From Tubiluchus corallicola (Eukaryota; Priapulida; Priapulimorpha; Priapulimorphida; Tubiluchidae), in NCBI GenBank assembly GCA_030141605.1, contig JAQGDQ010000256.1, positions 37,501 to 101,500 of the forward strand: a stretch of DNA of 64,000 nucleotides. Direction: 5' to 3'. The position numbers and the translations under genes are program-made. Shown one piece after another: positions 1 to 12,741 of the stretch. How positions within the stretch are numbered: position 1 is the first letter of the stretch; each line of letters begins with the position of its first letter. Under the pieces are notes generated by a model. That model was not told the DNA's origin. It saw only the letters and a list, made by a program, of their open reading frames with translations, and ran no database searches.

Positions 1-110
1 TATTATCAGTTATCTGTCTTTGTAGATATATTTGTTCTTATTCATTCATTTTATTAGCTGATTGATAATTAAAATACTAACAAAATAGAGCATGGCTATC
101 TGATTTAGCA

Positions 111-112
<2 letters not shown>

Positions 113-143
<31 letters not shown>
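113..143. repeat. (TA)n microsatellite
   Basis: About fifteen uninterrupted TA dinucleotides in non-coding sequence. Confidence 0.9.
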
Positions 144-144
<1 letters not shown>

Positions 145-229
145 TGCTTGGGGAATCTGGGTAGAAAAGTTTCCTTTAACCATATAAATCACTATCAAGT
201 TTAAGCCGGTGATTATTAAGCGGGTGTGT

Positions 230-606
230 AATCAAACAGAGAATGCTTTGAAATTTTGCAATCTCTCGAAATGAGTTGCTTTGCTTGGCTTTCACGGGTG
301 GACTCAGGTCCAGTTCAAGATTATAAGAACTTAAACGCAAAGATATTCCGTTGCAATGCCTCTTCTATCAGGCCATTGACTAACAAGTTCTTTGTGACCG
401 TTTTTTATGGCCGCAGTAGCACGGAAACATGTATTTATTGGCGTGGCTTTGCAGTCATTAAAACACACTCCGTTAATACTGCGGGCAGAAGCACATTAAA
501 TCTTCCGACGCAAATCGATACTAGCCTCTTTGATTTTAATTGGCTTTATTCGGTTGATAACAGTTTACGTCTGACAGCTTCTCCGGATGATATAACAAGC
601 GGATAA
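230..606 (+). CDS. Possible terminal exon of an unrecognised protein
   Basis: An open frame of about 120 codons runs to TAA at 604-606. It is richer in G+C than its surroundings. It reads like a folded extracellular segment: cysteines in ECFEIL, SCFAW, FRCNAS and TCIYW, mixed aromatic and hydrophobic residues, no low complexity. A possible splice acceptor (caaacag) lies at about 224-230. If there is no intron, the first ATG is at 271, giving 111 residues. I recognise no family. It could be the last exon of a gene starting before the window, or a chance ORF; no downstream exon or clear polyadenylation signal was found. Confidence 0.35.
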
Positions 607-2270
607 GCATGCAAATTTTCCTCATCTCTTTCCTCTCTCTCTCTCTCTCAAGCGCTATCTGCCAATTGACTATCAACGCATCACAAACAAGCCACAGTTG
701 GATGAAAGTATGAACTGGTAGAAAATGAGAATCAGGGCTATCATGTTAATCAATAATTACCGCGAACGATTAACATGAAAACATTTTATTAAATTTGAAA
801 TAATAAATTAATTCTTCGCAATATAATGTTCAAAATAGCAAATATTTGAATTTTGACTTTCATAAAAATATTTTGAGCGCTCATTCTAGTTCATATGGAA
901 CTATGCTGTCTCAATGGGTGTAGGTCAAATGGCCACCAGACAAAGGTCCGCAACCCAAAGGACCATACAAAGGACCATCACAGACAAAAAACCGTTGGTC
1001 AATGACCCATCAGACAAAGAACTAAAGGTTAAAGGAACACTAGATAAAAAGTACAAGACCACGTAAAAGGTCAACCGAAAAACAACTTGAGATTTTTGCT
1101 GTTTGCTGAGGTAATATTACACTATTTGCAGAACGTATTTTAAAGTTCTACATTATTTGTTTTGAGAGTATTATAAGGCTTCTGTATCTCAGAACATGTT
1201 GCCAAATGCGGGTTTCTGGATCCGACACGAAGTGCGGGATCCCTAGTTCTTGGTCATGTCTTTTTCACTTGTATCTTTGAAACTACAACAAATCGAAGTT
1301 TTCATCGCAGGAGGCTGAAATTTTGTACGAAGATACTACGAACCATTGCGCAAACTGTAACAAATCCCTTTTTCACTTACCCAACACGGCCCTCAGTTAT
1401 GTCCATTAAATGGATCATGCCCGTTAAATGGATCTGTACCATATGTTGTTACATGTTGTGGTTTCTTTCATTCTAACATATAAACGGATCTGCCCCCCAA
1501 CAATGCCTATTTTAATTTTTTACGAAGAAACCGATTTCTTGGCGATTGTAAACACTTCCCCATTATTTTCTTAAGAAAAGCATTAACTTTACAGGAAATA
1601 AGCAAGCAGGACGTCCCAACTCAAAGCGCAATAGTGCTTCCATTCTAAATTGTAAATTATGGGAGAATATGTTTCAAAAATGTTTGTTTTGCACATTACT
1701 GCTTACACACTTGGCTTACATTATCACATTTTACTTAAATCTACTCTTCACTACTATCGTTTAACTGGCCTCGCATGCATAGTCTAACAGTCTACAATCA
1801 ACCATAGTGCATAGTCTAACAGTTTGCCATCAACCAGAGGCGCTAAAGCGATACAATTTTACCCTAAGTGTTTGCGTAGACGTCACTGAAAACCGTCGTG
1901 AAATTGAACAAGAACTTGAAACAATCTCCCTAGACTGTAGAAAATCTCTTTCCACCGCCGGCCAAACATTGTAGAGATTTAAACCGATTTCTTCTGTTGT
2001 CATACTTACAAAGTGTACTCAGGCTGCTGTTAAAGCTTTTAAAAGACTTGGCTTTGTCTTGTAAATTGAACGGATCCCACAAATTTTCATGAATCGATCA
2101 AAAAGAAACAACAGTAATAAGAGTGACGTTTGTCAATCTTCAAAAACAAAGAAGATTGAATGTTCGTCACTGGAAGATAACAGTAACTAGAAATAGTAAT
2201 AAAAAATTAGTTTATAGTGCTGTCAGTCAGATATCTGGACGTTTATTCTTGTTGATGTCGCTTTGTCCTT
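607..2270. other. Non-coding stretch, nothing recognised
   Basis: AT-rich sequence with a short (TC)n run near 632-650. The phrase caaaggaccat recurs several times between 940 and 1070, suggesting a decayed short tandem repeat. No exon, RNA gene or element ends were recognised. Confidence 0.5.
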
Positions 2271-2275
2271 CTTAG

Positions 2276-2373
2276 GAAACACAAAAGATGTACAGCAGCA
2301 GACGAGAGAGGTTAATGGCTGGGACTCTCATCTGGACACAATCAAACAAGTGCCGGTTGGTTATTTTCTCTGA
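2276..2373 (+). CDS. Weak candidate terminal exon (about 31 codons)
   Basis: A pyrimidine-rich tract ending in ttcttag (to 2275) is followed by an open frame beginning NTKDVQQQTREVNGWDSH and ending at TGA 2371-2373, with a further TAA and TGA just downstream. The acceptor and peptide look natural, but no upstream exon was found and the family is unknown. Another frame here has a 58-codon ATG ORF, so chance cannot be excluded. Confidence 0.2.
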
Positions 2374-4966
2374 TAATGAGCTCTCTTGTCGGTGCCACGC
2401 AATCAATACGTCAGAATACAAACTGCAAGGCTTAGCGTGGCCCATGATGTGGAAACTTACTAAATAGTACAGATAAAAGACAATAAGGTAAGAACAGTAC
2501 CTACTCGAAATCTTGATTTCGTAAGAAACAAATTAACATAAAGGGGGTTGCGATGGCATAGGTTAGCATTAAAACATCGGTTTAAGGTTAATGGTTTGCT
2601 CAGTATGAACGACTATAGAAAGAGTGCTAGACGACTGTTTAAAAATGCTATATTTATGACGATACGTCTATAAAAAGTGCTCTGATTAAAGAAATATTAA
2701 TAGACTTATGACTGTAGTTGGCGCGACAAGGATCTTTGAATGTAAAACAACAGCTTACACTAAAATCATACATGTGACACACACTCTGAAATAGTACTTC
2801 AACGCCTTTGCAAAAATCTTTGCAAAAATAGTCATAATGCTAAAGGACCGGGTAAAAAACGGTTAAACATTACTTTGTTTGTTATTGACCTTTACTTAAG
2901 AGAACGCTAATTTTTAATATTTTAATCATTCAAATTTTGTGTTTATGTATTTTATACTATAGATGACCTCACTAAGGTTTGACTTAAATGTGCCCGGGCA
3001 CCATTTCCTCTTGATTCAGTGGACTGTTCCCAGTCACATTCCTCCTCTTGCGATTCTAGGATTTCTGGGTGCCTCCTCAAATTTGAATTATCATCTCGCT
3101 GTTATACTTTTATTGAAACCTTTACAAAACGTATTTGTTTTTTAATTGCGTAAAATAAATGAAGAAGGTAATCCTTAATTTCAATAAATCATAAAACATG
3201 CGCATTTGATTTAATGCTTAAATAATGGGTTGGAAATGTGCTTTTTATTAAATAGCATCGAAAGAAAAAAGAGGTCAATACACAACGAAAATCCTTGCAT
3301 ACAAAACTTCCATTTGAGTTTTAGTGTCGCATTTGGGTCTGCATGCACAGAAACTTTGTGTACAGAGTGTACAGAACAGTTCCTTTCCAACTTAGACAGT
3401 AATTCTTCCCCATTTCCTCTCTTGGCAACCCCACCCCTCACAGATTTGAAATTCCTCCCACGAGAGAAAACTGTCAGTCAATTTGAGAATCAGTAGTTTA
3501 TATAATATACAAACCCTTTTTTATTTATTTTATTTATTTGAAGGTGAAGGGTGAATCACTACTACTGTTGCACTGAGGTATTTGTGTTGTACAGTCGACG
3601 AAGTACCATTTAATTTCGCCCCCACCGAAGTCATTGTGTGTGGGTACTGGCATACCAGGTATCTCAGCACCTGCTCCGTAGACTAAGATCGGCAGTATGG
3701 GAGATGTAGGACAAGGTTGCTAACAGGTTTACCTTTAATTATTTCTTCGATTTTGAACGTTTTTTAATTTTACAAAACAGTGCCGGCTGCAGCAGCATAA
3801 ACTGTTTGGCTGCCGTTAGTTTATTTCCCACGGTGGCACCAAGGAAGTTCTCAACTACGTAAACTATAAAGACAGCGCTGACGGGTATGACGTACACAAA
3901 CGTGTCATATTTTTATGGACAATTTCGCGCGTGTATAATACGTTGTAATTATGAAAAGTCGGCTAAAATCAATGAATTGCCTATACCAAGAATATTAGCG
4001 GTGTATTTAGTATCCAGCAATAAAAAACTTTATTAAAGGCAACTTTTCAGCTATAGTAGCTACCATCACATACTATAAAAGTAAGATCGAAATAAATTCG
4101 CAATCAATTTTGAAATTGAAATTCAGTGTCGATTTATATAAAAAATGTAAAAGATTAAAGTGCGCGAATTTTTGACTATTTCACATCATTATCATCAGGC
4201 AAAGAATGACAAGCAGTGAAACTCTCGTTAATAAACAGTAAAATTAGACTCTAGCGTAAATAATAGTTGAAAATAGACAATAAACCATAAGTATATAACA
4301 TACAGACAAATACGTTCTCAAATAATCATGATACAAATAATCATTAAAATAATTGTTGCTCATTTATTGCTCTAATTCATTACAATAATTAAAACTTTTG
4401 AACGGTAACGGCTTTTAGCCGGCATCAAGTAGTCAAAAATTTTCAATTTCAAATTATTTTATAAATAAACCTCCTATACATAAGTAAAAGGTGTTTAGAT
4501 GACAACATTTAGATTGTATGAAGTAAACTTTGGTTTTACTGACGTTTGAACTTGGTTGCTGATTGTTCAAAGTACATAGTATACTGAGCTGCTTGCATTT
4601 GTAATTTTATGTTATCATGCTACAATATGATAGGCCTATATCAATGCATTATACTGATCGTTAACTTATTACTATAAGCCGGTTTTTATTTATTTATTCA
4701 ACTCGGAATTATTACATTTGCACTAGAGTATCGCGATATTACAAAAAATAGTTTTTAATGCATTGGTTTACGCATGTCGTTAATTGTTTATTTTTGTTGT
4801 AATGCCAAACATTAAACCTACAGCTGCGCACCTAAAATGTAAATGGAAAATGCAAACGTGATTTCAAAAAAAAACTAAAAATTTGTGCAATCCATCTTGT
4901 ACATGGTACTACAAGTGACCTCTATATGTGACTAAATTTATTTATTTATTTATTTATTTGTTTGTT

Positions 4967-5001
<35 letters not shown>

Positions 5002-6955
5002 ACATTTATACATTAGTAAAAAGTAAACAATAAAATTATATGGCCATGTTCAGCACAACAGTTTTGCCTACAACTGTGACAAATTCTATTTCTCACAAAT
5101 CGTGAAATAAAGACACAAGGAATTATTTAAGAGAACACTTTCCTGGTGTAAATTTGATTGCGCACCTTTTAAATGCAATTTTTATTTATCGATGCAACAA
5201 TTCTGCTTCAAAACAATTAATAAAAGAAAGTGAATAACTACCATTATTATAAATTATTATTAACTATTATAAATTGTTATTCATATTGATATAATTTAAA
5301 TGAGTGAATTGTACAAAAATTGTAAGGATGGAATTGATCATGGAATATGAATATAACACAGACAAAACCTGCACCATAACCTGTTTGGCGCTGCCATCTA
5401 TCGCTGAAACATCGAAATGAGACAAGACGGGGAAAAGCAATGCTGATTGCCCTATATACGCGAGAAAATTTGTCTTAATGGAGTTAGAACTAAACAGTCA
5501 ATCGCTTTTATTCGAGATTAGGATGCCAAGATCATTGCAAGATTCAAATTTAATATACTCAAATTTTCTGTTGCTTTTTATTCGTGTTATTTAAATGAAG
5601 CTGTCGGCTGAAAATGACAAAAGATGAGTGAAATTTAACTTAATAGTAGATACCTTATGTTACAGGACACAGAACACAGACACAAATTGTCTAAACAATA
5701 CTACTTATTTACTATAGTTTGAAATTATTCCAAATGTCTGTATCCCTCTGTATCTTTATTCCGTAAGATCACAAAACAATTGTCAAGAATGTTTTAATTC
5801 TTTTGCGTCAGCATGAGGTTAAGTAATTCCGCTCTGAGTTTTTATTTCGTGGGAATACAGCTGTCGCATAATATCAATCGCACCAGACTAGTGTCGCAGC
5901 CACCGTCTGATGTAGCCTCACACACCTGTAAAAATACAAAGTCACTCTTTGTTCAATTTTTTTCAATTTTGAGTGTAGTAATTTGAAGCGTGAAACGATA
6001 TTAACAAAAAGACTGCCTCAAAATGGGCTACCAAGTATAATAAAGCGCATTATACTTTTCTTCTGTTAAAGGCTAAGTGAGTGAAATGGTCAGCAATGCT
6101 GCTTGATTTCTTGTACGCCTTCTGAATGAGACAAATCCTTTATTATTGTGATACAGGTAAGAATAAAATTAAGATTGAAAGATACGTGACTTGCAAAGAG
6201 AACATCATTTTCTGTGTAATTTCAACAAATAACCAAATGTAACGCATAAAATCTTGCAAAAGTTCATACCAGTAATGATGTAATTTAAATATATAAATAC
6301 TGCGAAATCGATTTACTTTACAAGAAATCGATTTGTTTACAAGAGCTGAAAACCTTGCTTAACTTTTATCATTGCTTATTCTTTTATTAAAAAGTTTCAA
6401 GGGGGTTTAAAAATATTGTTTTCTTTTGTGTAATTTAGTGAAGCTTATTATTAACTACTATAGCCCCTAACATTACCTGAATTAGACAACTTTTGTAAAC
6501 AGTGCATGTATCCTACGCGTAAAGAAACAACTCTAAATAAATTTAATTATTTGCTGCAAGATACAACAACCGCAAACTTTGAAGATACGCAGCTTGTTGG
6601 GCATTTGGCTAACTGGCTTTCACGGACAAGATGTAGATGCACAAATTAATGCATTAATTCTGCACTTACTCGTTTGTTGAATTCTTGTCGAGTACTTGGT
6701 CTTAGATTCGAGACATCCAAAGGCTCAAAATCAAACGCGATTCCATTCAGAAGGATGCAAGAGCAACGTCTTTGTTCAAACTAAGCAATGAATTATAAAT
6801 TAGCATTTTCAATTATTCGCAAAGTGTTATGCATTTGCAATTAATATTAGTAGCACTAACGTGCACCAAGGTCGGAATCTTCAACATTATGTAGAAAATA
6901 TCATTTTAATAACACTAAAGTTGATACCCTTTGAATAATAAATTCCTATATGTGT
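2374..6955. other. Non-coding stretch, nothing recognised
   Basis: AT-rich sequence with simple runs (TTTAT-type near 3520-3540 and 4940-4965; TA/TG near 4968-5002). Short ORFs here, such as 3230-3496, lack splice context and recognisable motifs. No RNA gene or transposon protein was seen. Confidence 0.5.
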
Positions 6956-6960
6956 TGTTC

Positions 6961-7082
<122 letters not shown>

Positions 7083-7271
7083 TTCAATACTTATAATCCT
7101 TATATGTGTGCACTTTTGGCAAACATTTAAAAAGATTAGATTTCTTTTGGTGTTCAAGTTGTTGCACAAAAACTGCGCCCTTTAGATTATAAATGTCGTT
7201 TAAATGTATTTAGAAGATCCTTCGACTAAGCAATAAATTGCAAAAGGGCCAGGGTCTACATACATCAACAA

Positions 7272-10160
7272 TCAGTAGAACACTTCCATTGTACGGTTAA
7301 AAATTCTACTGACCTGTTGACATGCATCGTCGCAGCCCACACTTGTCCACTCAGTGCAACTAAAGCCTCGTTCACATCCTTGCAGAAGCAATCTTGCAGC
7401 AGATTCTGAAACAGCACCAATTTCTAACGCCATTCGGTCACGACGAAGGAGTGGCCGACGTGTCGCCCTCGCTGCCCTCAGTAAACTATTAATACGAACA
7501 TTTGCTCTCATATTGGAAGTTTCATCTGTCTCATCAGTTTCTGAAGTTCTCATCATATCCAGGACTTCTGAGGCATCTATATCAGTGCTAGTTACTTGTC
7601 TCATTTGTTGCAAAAGTAGCTGAAGATCGTCATTATCTCGAGCAGCCGATTTCAACATAAGAACTTGAATAGCACCTAGTGCATTTGATAATGAAGAATC
7701 ATCGCTGTTCCTCGAAGTCTCCCTCAACTGTGATAAGATTTCAGTAAACCGAGCAGGGCGTTGATTGGCACTTACATCTTGAACGTTAGACGTTCTTTGT
7801 CTGATCATTTCAAGGCGTTCTCTTGCTAGCATACGGATGCCTTCAATGAAAACGGACCTTCTGTTGTCATTACTCGAGGAAAGAACAGCAGACTGCTGCT
7901 GGCGCCTACCTGTCTGCCTGTCACGTTGCCTTATAATTCTCAGTCTTTCAAGCGACTCCTGAAATCTGTCAGTATTCAAAGGAAGGACAGATTGTTGCTG
8001 CCGCCCACTTGCCTGCCTGCCACGTTGCCGTCTAATTCTGAACATTTCAATCAATTCCTGAAATGTGTTCCTTCTTCCAGTGTTTCCACTTTCATTTTCT
8101 CTTTGAGATGGCTCTTCCTCCACGTCCTCAGTTTGCCTGCTAATTGTTGCTCTATCACCACCACCTCTCTGTGATGGTTCTTCGTCATCATCTTCATTCA
8201 CATCACCAGTAGATTCCCTCTCACTGCTCATTGCTGCTCTACTGTCATCTCTCTGTGACGATTCTTCTTCTTCTTCTTCTTCTTCTTCTTCTTCATCTTC
8301 AGCTTCAGTTAAATCACCACTACTTTCTCCATCACTGCCCATTGCTGCCCTGTTGCCATCTCTCTGTGACGATTCTTGTTCCTCTTCTTCTTCTTCTTCA
8401 TCTTCAGCTTCAGTTAAATCACCACTACTTTCTCCATCATTGCCCATTGCTGCCCTACTACCATCTCTCTGTGACGATTCTTGTTCTTCTTCCTTCTTCT
8501 TCTTCTTCTTCTTCTTCTTCTTCTTCTTCTTCTTCTTCTTCTTCAGTTACATCGCCACTACTTTCTCCATCACTGCCCATTGCTGCCCTACTACCATCTC
8601 TCTGTGACGATTCTTGTTCCCCTTCTTCTTCTTCTTCTTCTTCTTCTTCTTCTTCTTCAGTTACATCGCCACTGCTTTCTCTATCACTGCCCATTGCTGC
8701 CCTACTACCATCTCTCTGTGACGATTCTTGTTCCTCTTCTTCTTCTTCTTCATCTTCAGCTTCAGTTAAATCACCACTACTTTCGTCATCACTGCCCATT
8801 GCTGCCCTACTACCATCTCTCTGTGACGATTCTAGTTCCCCTTCTTCTTCTTCTTCTTCTTCTTCTTCTTCAGTTACATCGCCACTACTTTCTTCATCAC
8901 TGCCCATTGCTGCCCTACTACCATCTCTCTGTGACGATTCTTCTTCTTCTTCTTCATCTTCGGCCACATCGTCACTACTTTCTCCAACTGCCCATTGCTG
9001 CCCTTCCATCTCTGACGATTTTGTTCCCCTTCTTCTTCTTCTCTCTTCTCTTCTTCTCTTCTTCTTCAGTTACATCGCCCTTTTCTCCATCACTGCCCAT
9101 TGCTGCCCTACACCATCCTGTGACGATTCTGTTCTTCCTTCTTCCTTCATCACATCACTACTTCGTCATCATCATTGCTGCCCTACTACATCTCTCTGTG
9201 ACGATTTTGTCCCTTTCTTCTTCTTCTTCTTCTTCTTCTTCTTCTTCAGTTACATCGCCACTACTTTCTCCATCACTCCCATTGCTGCCCTACTACCATC
9301 TCTCTGTGACGATTCTTGTTCCCCTTCTTCTTCTTCTTCTTCTTCTTCTTCTTCAGTTACATCGCCACTACTTTCTCCATCACTGCCCATTTCTGCCCTA
9401 CTACCATCTCTCTGTGACGATTCTTGTTCCTCTTCTTCTTCTTCTTCAGTTACATCGCCACTACTTTCTCCATCACTGCCCATTGCTGCCCTACTACCAT
9501 CTCTCTGTGACGATTCTTGTTCCTCTTCTTCTTCTTCTTCAACCCAATTCTCCCTTCTCTCCTCTTCGTACATCTCCTTCTCCTCTTCGACATCAAACAT
9601 CTCTTTCTTCCATATCCCATTCTCTCTTTCATCTTCTTCACGATTCTTGTTCCTCTTCTTCTTCTTCTTCTTCTTCAGTTACATCGCCACTACTCATCAC
9701 TGCCCATTGCTGCCCTACTACCATCTCTCTGTGACGAGTCTTGTTCCTCTTCTTCTTCTTCTTCTTCATCATCATCTTCAGTTACATCACCACTACTTTC
9801 TCCATCACTGCCCATTGCTGTCCTACTACGATCTCTTTCTGACGAACCTTGTTCCTCTTCTTCTTCTTCTTCTTCTTCTTCAGCCGTGGCACCACTACTT
9901 TCTCCATCAGTGCCCGCTGCTGCTCTACTACCAACTCTCTGTGAAGATTCTTGTTCTTCTTCGTCTTCAGCCGTGGCACCTCCACTTTCTCCATCACTAC
10001 TCACTGCTGCCGTACTACCATTTCTCTGCGATGATTCTTGTTCTTCCTGGTTATCCCCATCACTGTCTGCTCGCGGCAATGGCTGTATAATCTCTTCTAC
10101 AGCATCTCCTAATTGACTGTTCTGTGCAACTTCTGTTTCATCTTTATCACCATTTACCAC
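7272..10160 (-). CDS. Acidic Glu-rich tandem-repeat protein, large 3' exon (reading frame broken)
   Basis: Read on the minus strand, the exon starts after an acceptor (cgttaaaag) at 10161 and ends at TGA 7272-7274. It opens with VVNGDKDETEVAQ, then has about 15-16 copies of a 32-43 residue unit built from a poly-Glu run, QESSQRDGSRAAMG and SDGESSGDVTE. The repeats give way to a basic segment (several RRQR-type runs, about residues 130-250 of the 391-residue distal ORF), a helical-looking region, and a Cys-containing tail with CERGFSCTEW and GCDDACQQ, ending MEVFY. The frame shifts near 8490, at several points in 9000-9250, and near 9600-9680; elsewhere the same frame is kept, so a long acidic protein was or is encoded. 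I recognise no family. The 5' exons are uncertain; the exon begins in phase 0. Indels could be assembly errors in the triplet repeats or real decay. Confidence 0.6.
8231..10060 (-). repeat. Coding minisatellite with embedded (GAA)n/(CTT)n arrays
   Basis: Units of roughly 95-130 bp carry the recurring plus-strand core catctctctgtgacgattc followed by a variable CTT-triplet run of 4 to about 18 repeats. The triplet run encodes poly-Glu on the minus strand. Unit length varies mainly by triplet number. Between about 9000 and 9250 the units carry many 1-8 bp deletions not seen in their neighbours. Confidence 0.9.
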
Positions 10161-11329
10161 CTTTTAACGAAAAATAATACACTCATTATTTCAAGCAACT
10201 AGATTTTTTGTCGTTTGCTTATAAGGGTCTATTTCTGGTAACCAGATTATAAGACATTTGACAAGTAGATTTCGCTTTAATTGGTCTGATTGAGCTTAAA
10301 CCTGAAGTTGTTTTATGTTTTTAAGACAATATTAAATGAAATTGAAAGTTTGTGCTCATAACAAATAGGTTAGACGAAAAAGAACCCAGCCGAGCTCATA
10401 TTCAAAGTTTGAGTATTTACTGAAAAAGCATTCAAATGTATCCAAATAAAAAAGAGTACATGGAAATCGAAATCTGAATGGAAGTGTCTAAATACGTTTA
10501 AAATGAAGATACGTTTCAATGAAATTTGCTAAGGAGCACAGTTTGCAACTGGGCCTTTTACAGTTGTCGACCAGTCAACGCATCTAGAATGCTAATCTGT
10601 TATTTTTAATCATGAAGGGTCACGTCAGTTACTTATACGGGCATTTAGGTATAGCGTGCACTTATAGCACGCTCACTTTAGACAAGGCTTGCTATTGCAG
10701 ATAGTTGTGGTGAGACAGCTGGAGCAGGCTATCATTTTGTCAAAGAAAATGCTCTGGCCTTTAGGATGATACGTTGATAATATTACGTGCCTTTGTGAGA
10801 GAAATAGGCGGTGAAAAGGTAAAATAAACCGTATCAAAGCATTCCCTCACAGTTACCAATCCATTCACTAACCAAGCTCAGCGATGTTTAATTACAATAA
10901 CATACAGTGGCTACAGGGACTCACTCATGACTAATCAGCCACCCCTAAATCCAAGCTTATATCACTAAGCCTGGGTAAGAAATGAGAAAATTTACATTTT
11001 TGTCTTTATCTCAGTATTGTTATACTGTGCCCCGCATTTGCCCAATTAGACCCGGAGCATCAGATGTTTAATCCGCAACTCAAGTGCAAAAGGTTTGCGT
11101 AACTAAATACACTGAACAAAGGCCAAGTTTTAAAAACATGTTTATTGTTTATCTTATGTTGAGTAACCGATCACGAAATGTCTCACGTAAATGAAGCCAA
11201 AAAATGACCATTTAATGCAAATTTGAGCACAAAAATATGCCATTATGATAGAGCATGGTTAGTAGGCATTTAGACTCATGCTCAAGACAAAAATACCATT
11301 CAACAGTGGATGCAAGACAAACTTGGCCG
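10161..11329. other. Non-coding stretch, nothing recognised
   Basis: AT-rich sequence, possibly intron 5' of the acidic repeat-protein exon. No ORF with coding character, RNA gene or repeat was identified. Confidence 0.5.
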
Positions 11330-11332
11330 TTA

Positions 11333-11552
11333 AGTGGCGTTTATGTAGCATGCGGATGTGGATGTGTTTTTTAGGGGGCGCGGAATAGATAAGACCGGTT
11401 TATACTGTTTTCAATGCACCCGTTTATGCAGCCTGCGTATGCATTATTCTTTTTCTGCAGCTATTTCCTATTGATTTTTTTCCGCGGGCTATTCCGCAAG
11501 AGTATATGTTTCGCAGGTGGAAAACGCATCCGCATACTACCTAAACGCCACT
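11333..11552. mobile_element. 220-bp MITE with Harbinger-like target site
   Basis: The left end AGTGGCGTTTATGTAGCATG and the reverse complement of the right end (AGTGGCGTTTAGGTAGTATG) match over about 27 bp with few mismatches. They are flanked by TTA at 11330-11332 and at 11553-11555, a 3-bp duplication typical of PIF/Harbinger elements. There is no coding capacity, so this is a non-autonomous miniature element. The superfamily is inferred only from the target site and size. Confidence 0.75.
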
Positions 11553-11555
11553 TTA

Positions 11556-12539
11556 GTCAGTTGTCACTAATTCGCCTAAATTAGAGCACAAGAAAAACAA
11601 TTTTATTGGTCGTTGTAGTCCTTTTATATTCATGACAAAAGAAATGTAGTCATAAATAATCTTAAGACAGATTCAATGTAAAAAAATTATATTATTAGTT
11701 GTTTTATTAGTTACAAGATTAGATTCATGAAAACGTAATAAATGTATGTGCGACAAATAAAAACTCTGTATATTCAGGTCACTTGAATACATTTACTGTA
11801 CAAAAGCATGGTTATTGCGTGTTAAAGACTTAAACTTGACTTAAAGCTTTATACTCTTCGCATTTTTATAAAATGCTATAACAGGCATGCATTTCTAGAA
11901 AGTGCAAATTTAATTTCTGTGTCATAGCAGAATATTAACTAATATGAAAGGCAACCAACTGATTTTGTTCATTTTTATAATTAACAAAAATCACCTGTTG
12001 TCTTTAATAATAATTAATACAACTAATTCTGCTGCGACACTATAGTCAAGCGCTTTTTATTATTATTTTAACACTATAATGCTGTTAGGGCATATTGTAA
12101 AAAAGACGTAGAATATGCAGACTGTTATAACCTTAAGTCTTATTTTTATACATACATGTACTCTTGTCAATAAAAGCAGACTAGTAAACCAATGAATAAT
12201 ATAATTTTTTATATTGAATCTTGTCTTCTTAAGTTTATCTACATAATTATAATTTCTTTTGTCATTAGTATAAGTTTAGCGTATACTACGTAAGTACAAA
12301 AAGCTCCCACTAAAATTTTTCTTGTGCTCTAATTAACGTGAAATGGTGACCCATATGACCAAGATCAAGTTTGTCTTTTATCCACTTATGACTGGTATTT
12401 TTCTCTTAAACATAAATCTAAGCGCTACTAACCATGCTGTCACATTACGTTGACACAAAAATTTTCCTTGTGCTATAATGTTGCATTAAATGGTTATTAA
12501 TTGGCTTCTTCTACGTAATCTTTGACCTCTCGTGACTAG
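11556..12539. other. Non-coding stretch, nothing recognised
   Basis: Very AT-rich; no exon or element recognised. Confidence 0.5.
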
Positions 12540-12718
12540 TTGCACAACGCAAAACATATTTGTCGCGGTGTATATCGCCAGGGAAAGCTACGACCGAGTT
12601 TGAAAATTTCCCATCGCTTTTAAGCTTCCTTGCGAGCCTCACGCTGCGCCAGAGCAGAGCGGCTGCTTCTTTGTGATTTTTTAAATTTGTGGTTTCCAGT
12701 CGTAATAAATCATTTGAT

Positions 12719-12741
12719 ATGGATTTGGGTAAAAATTCGCG
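12719..12741 (+). CDS. Candidate first coding exon (MDLGKNS, splice donor)
   Basis: A locally CpG- and GC-richer block (about 12540-12710) resembles a promoter or 5' UTR. It is followed by an ATG opening MDLGKNS and a good donor (GCG|GTACGT) at 12741/12742. This would be exon 1 of a plus-strand gene, ending in phase 2. No convincing downstream exon was found, so the call is tentative. Confidence 0.2.

Noticed and set aside
8231-10116. Long plus-strand ORFs rich in Ser or Leu (for example 8231-10090)
   Set aside because: They are the antisense of the acidic repeat exon: CTT/TTC/TCT triplets read open in every frame. The minus-strand frame has a unique non-repetitive C-terminus and a splice acceptor.
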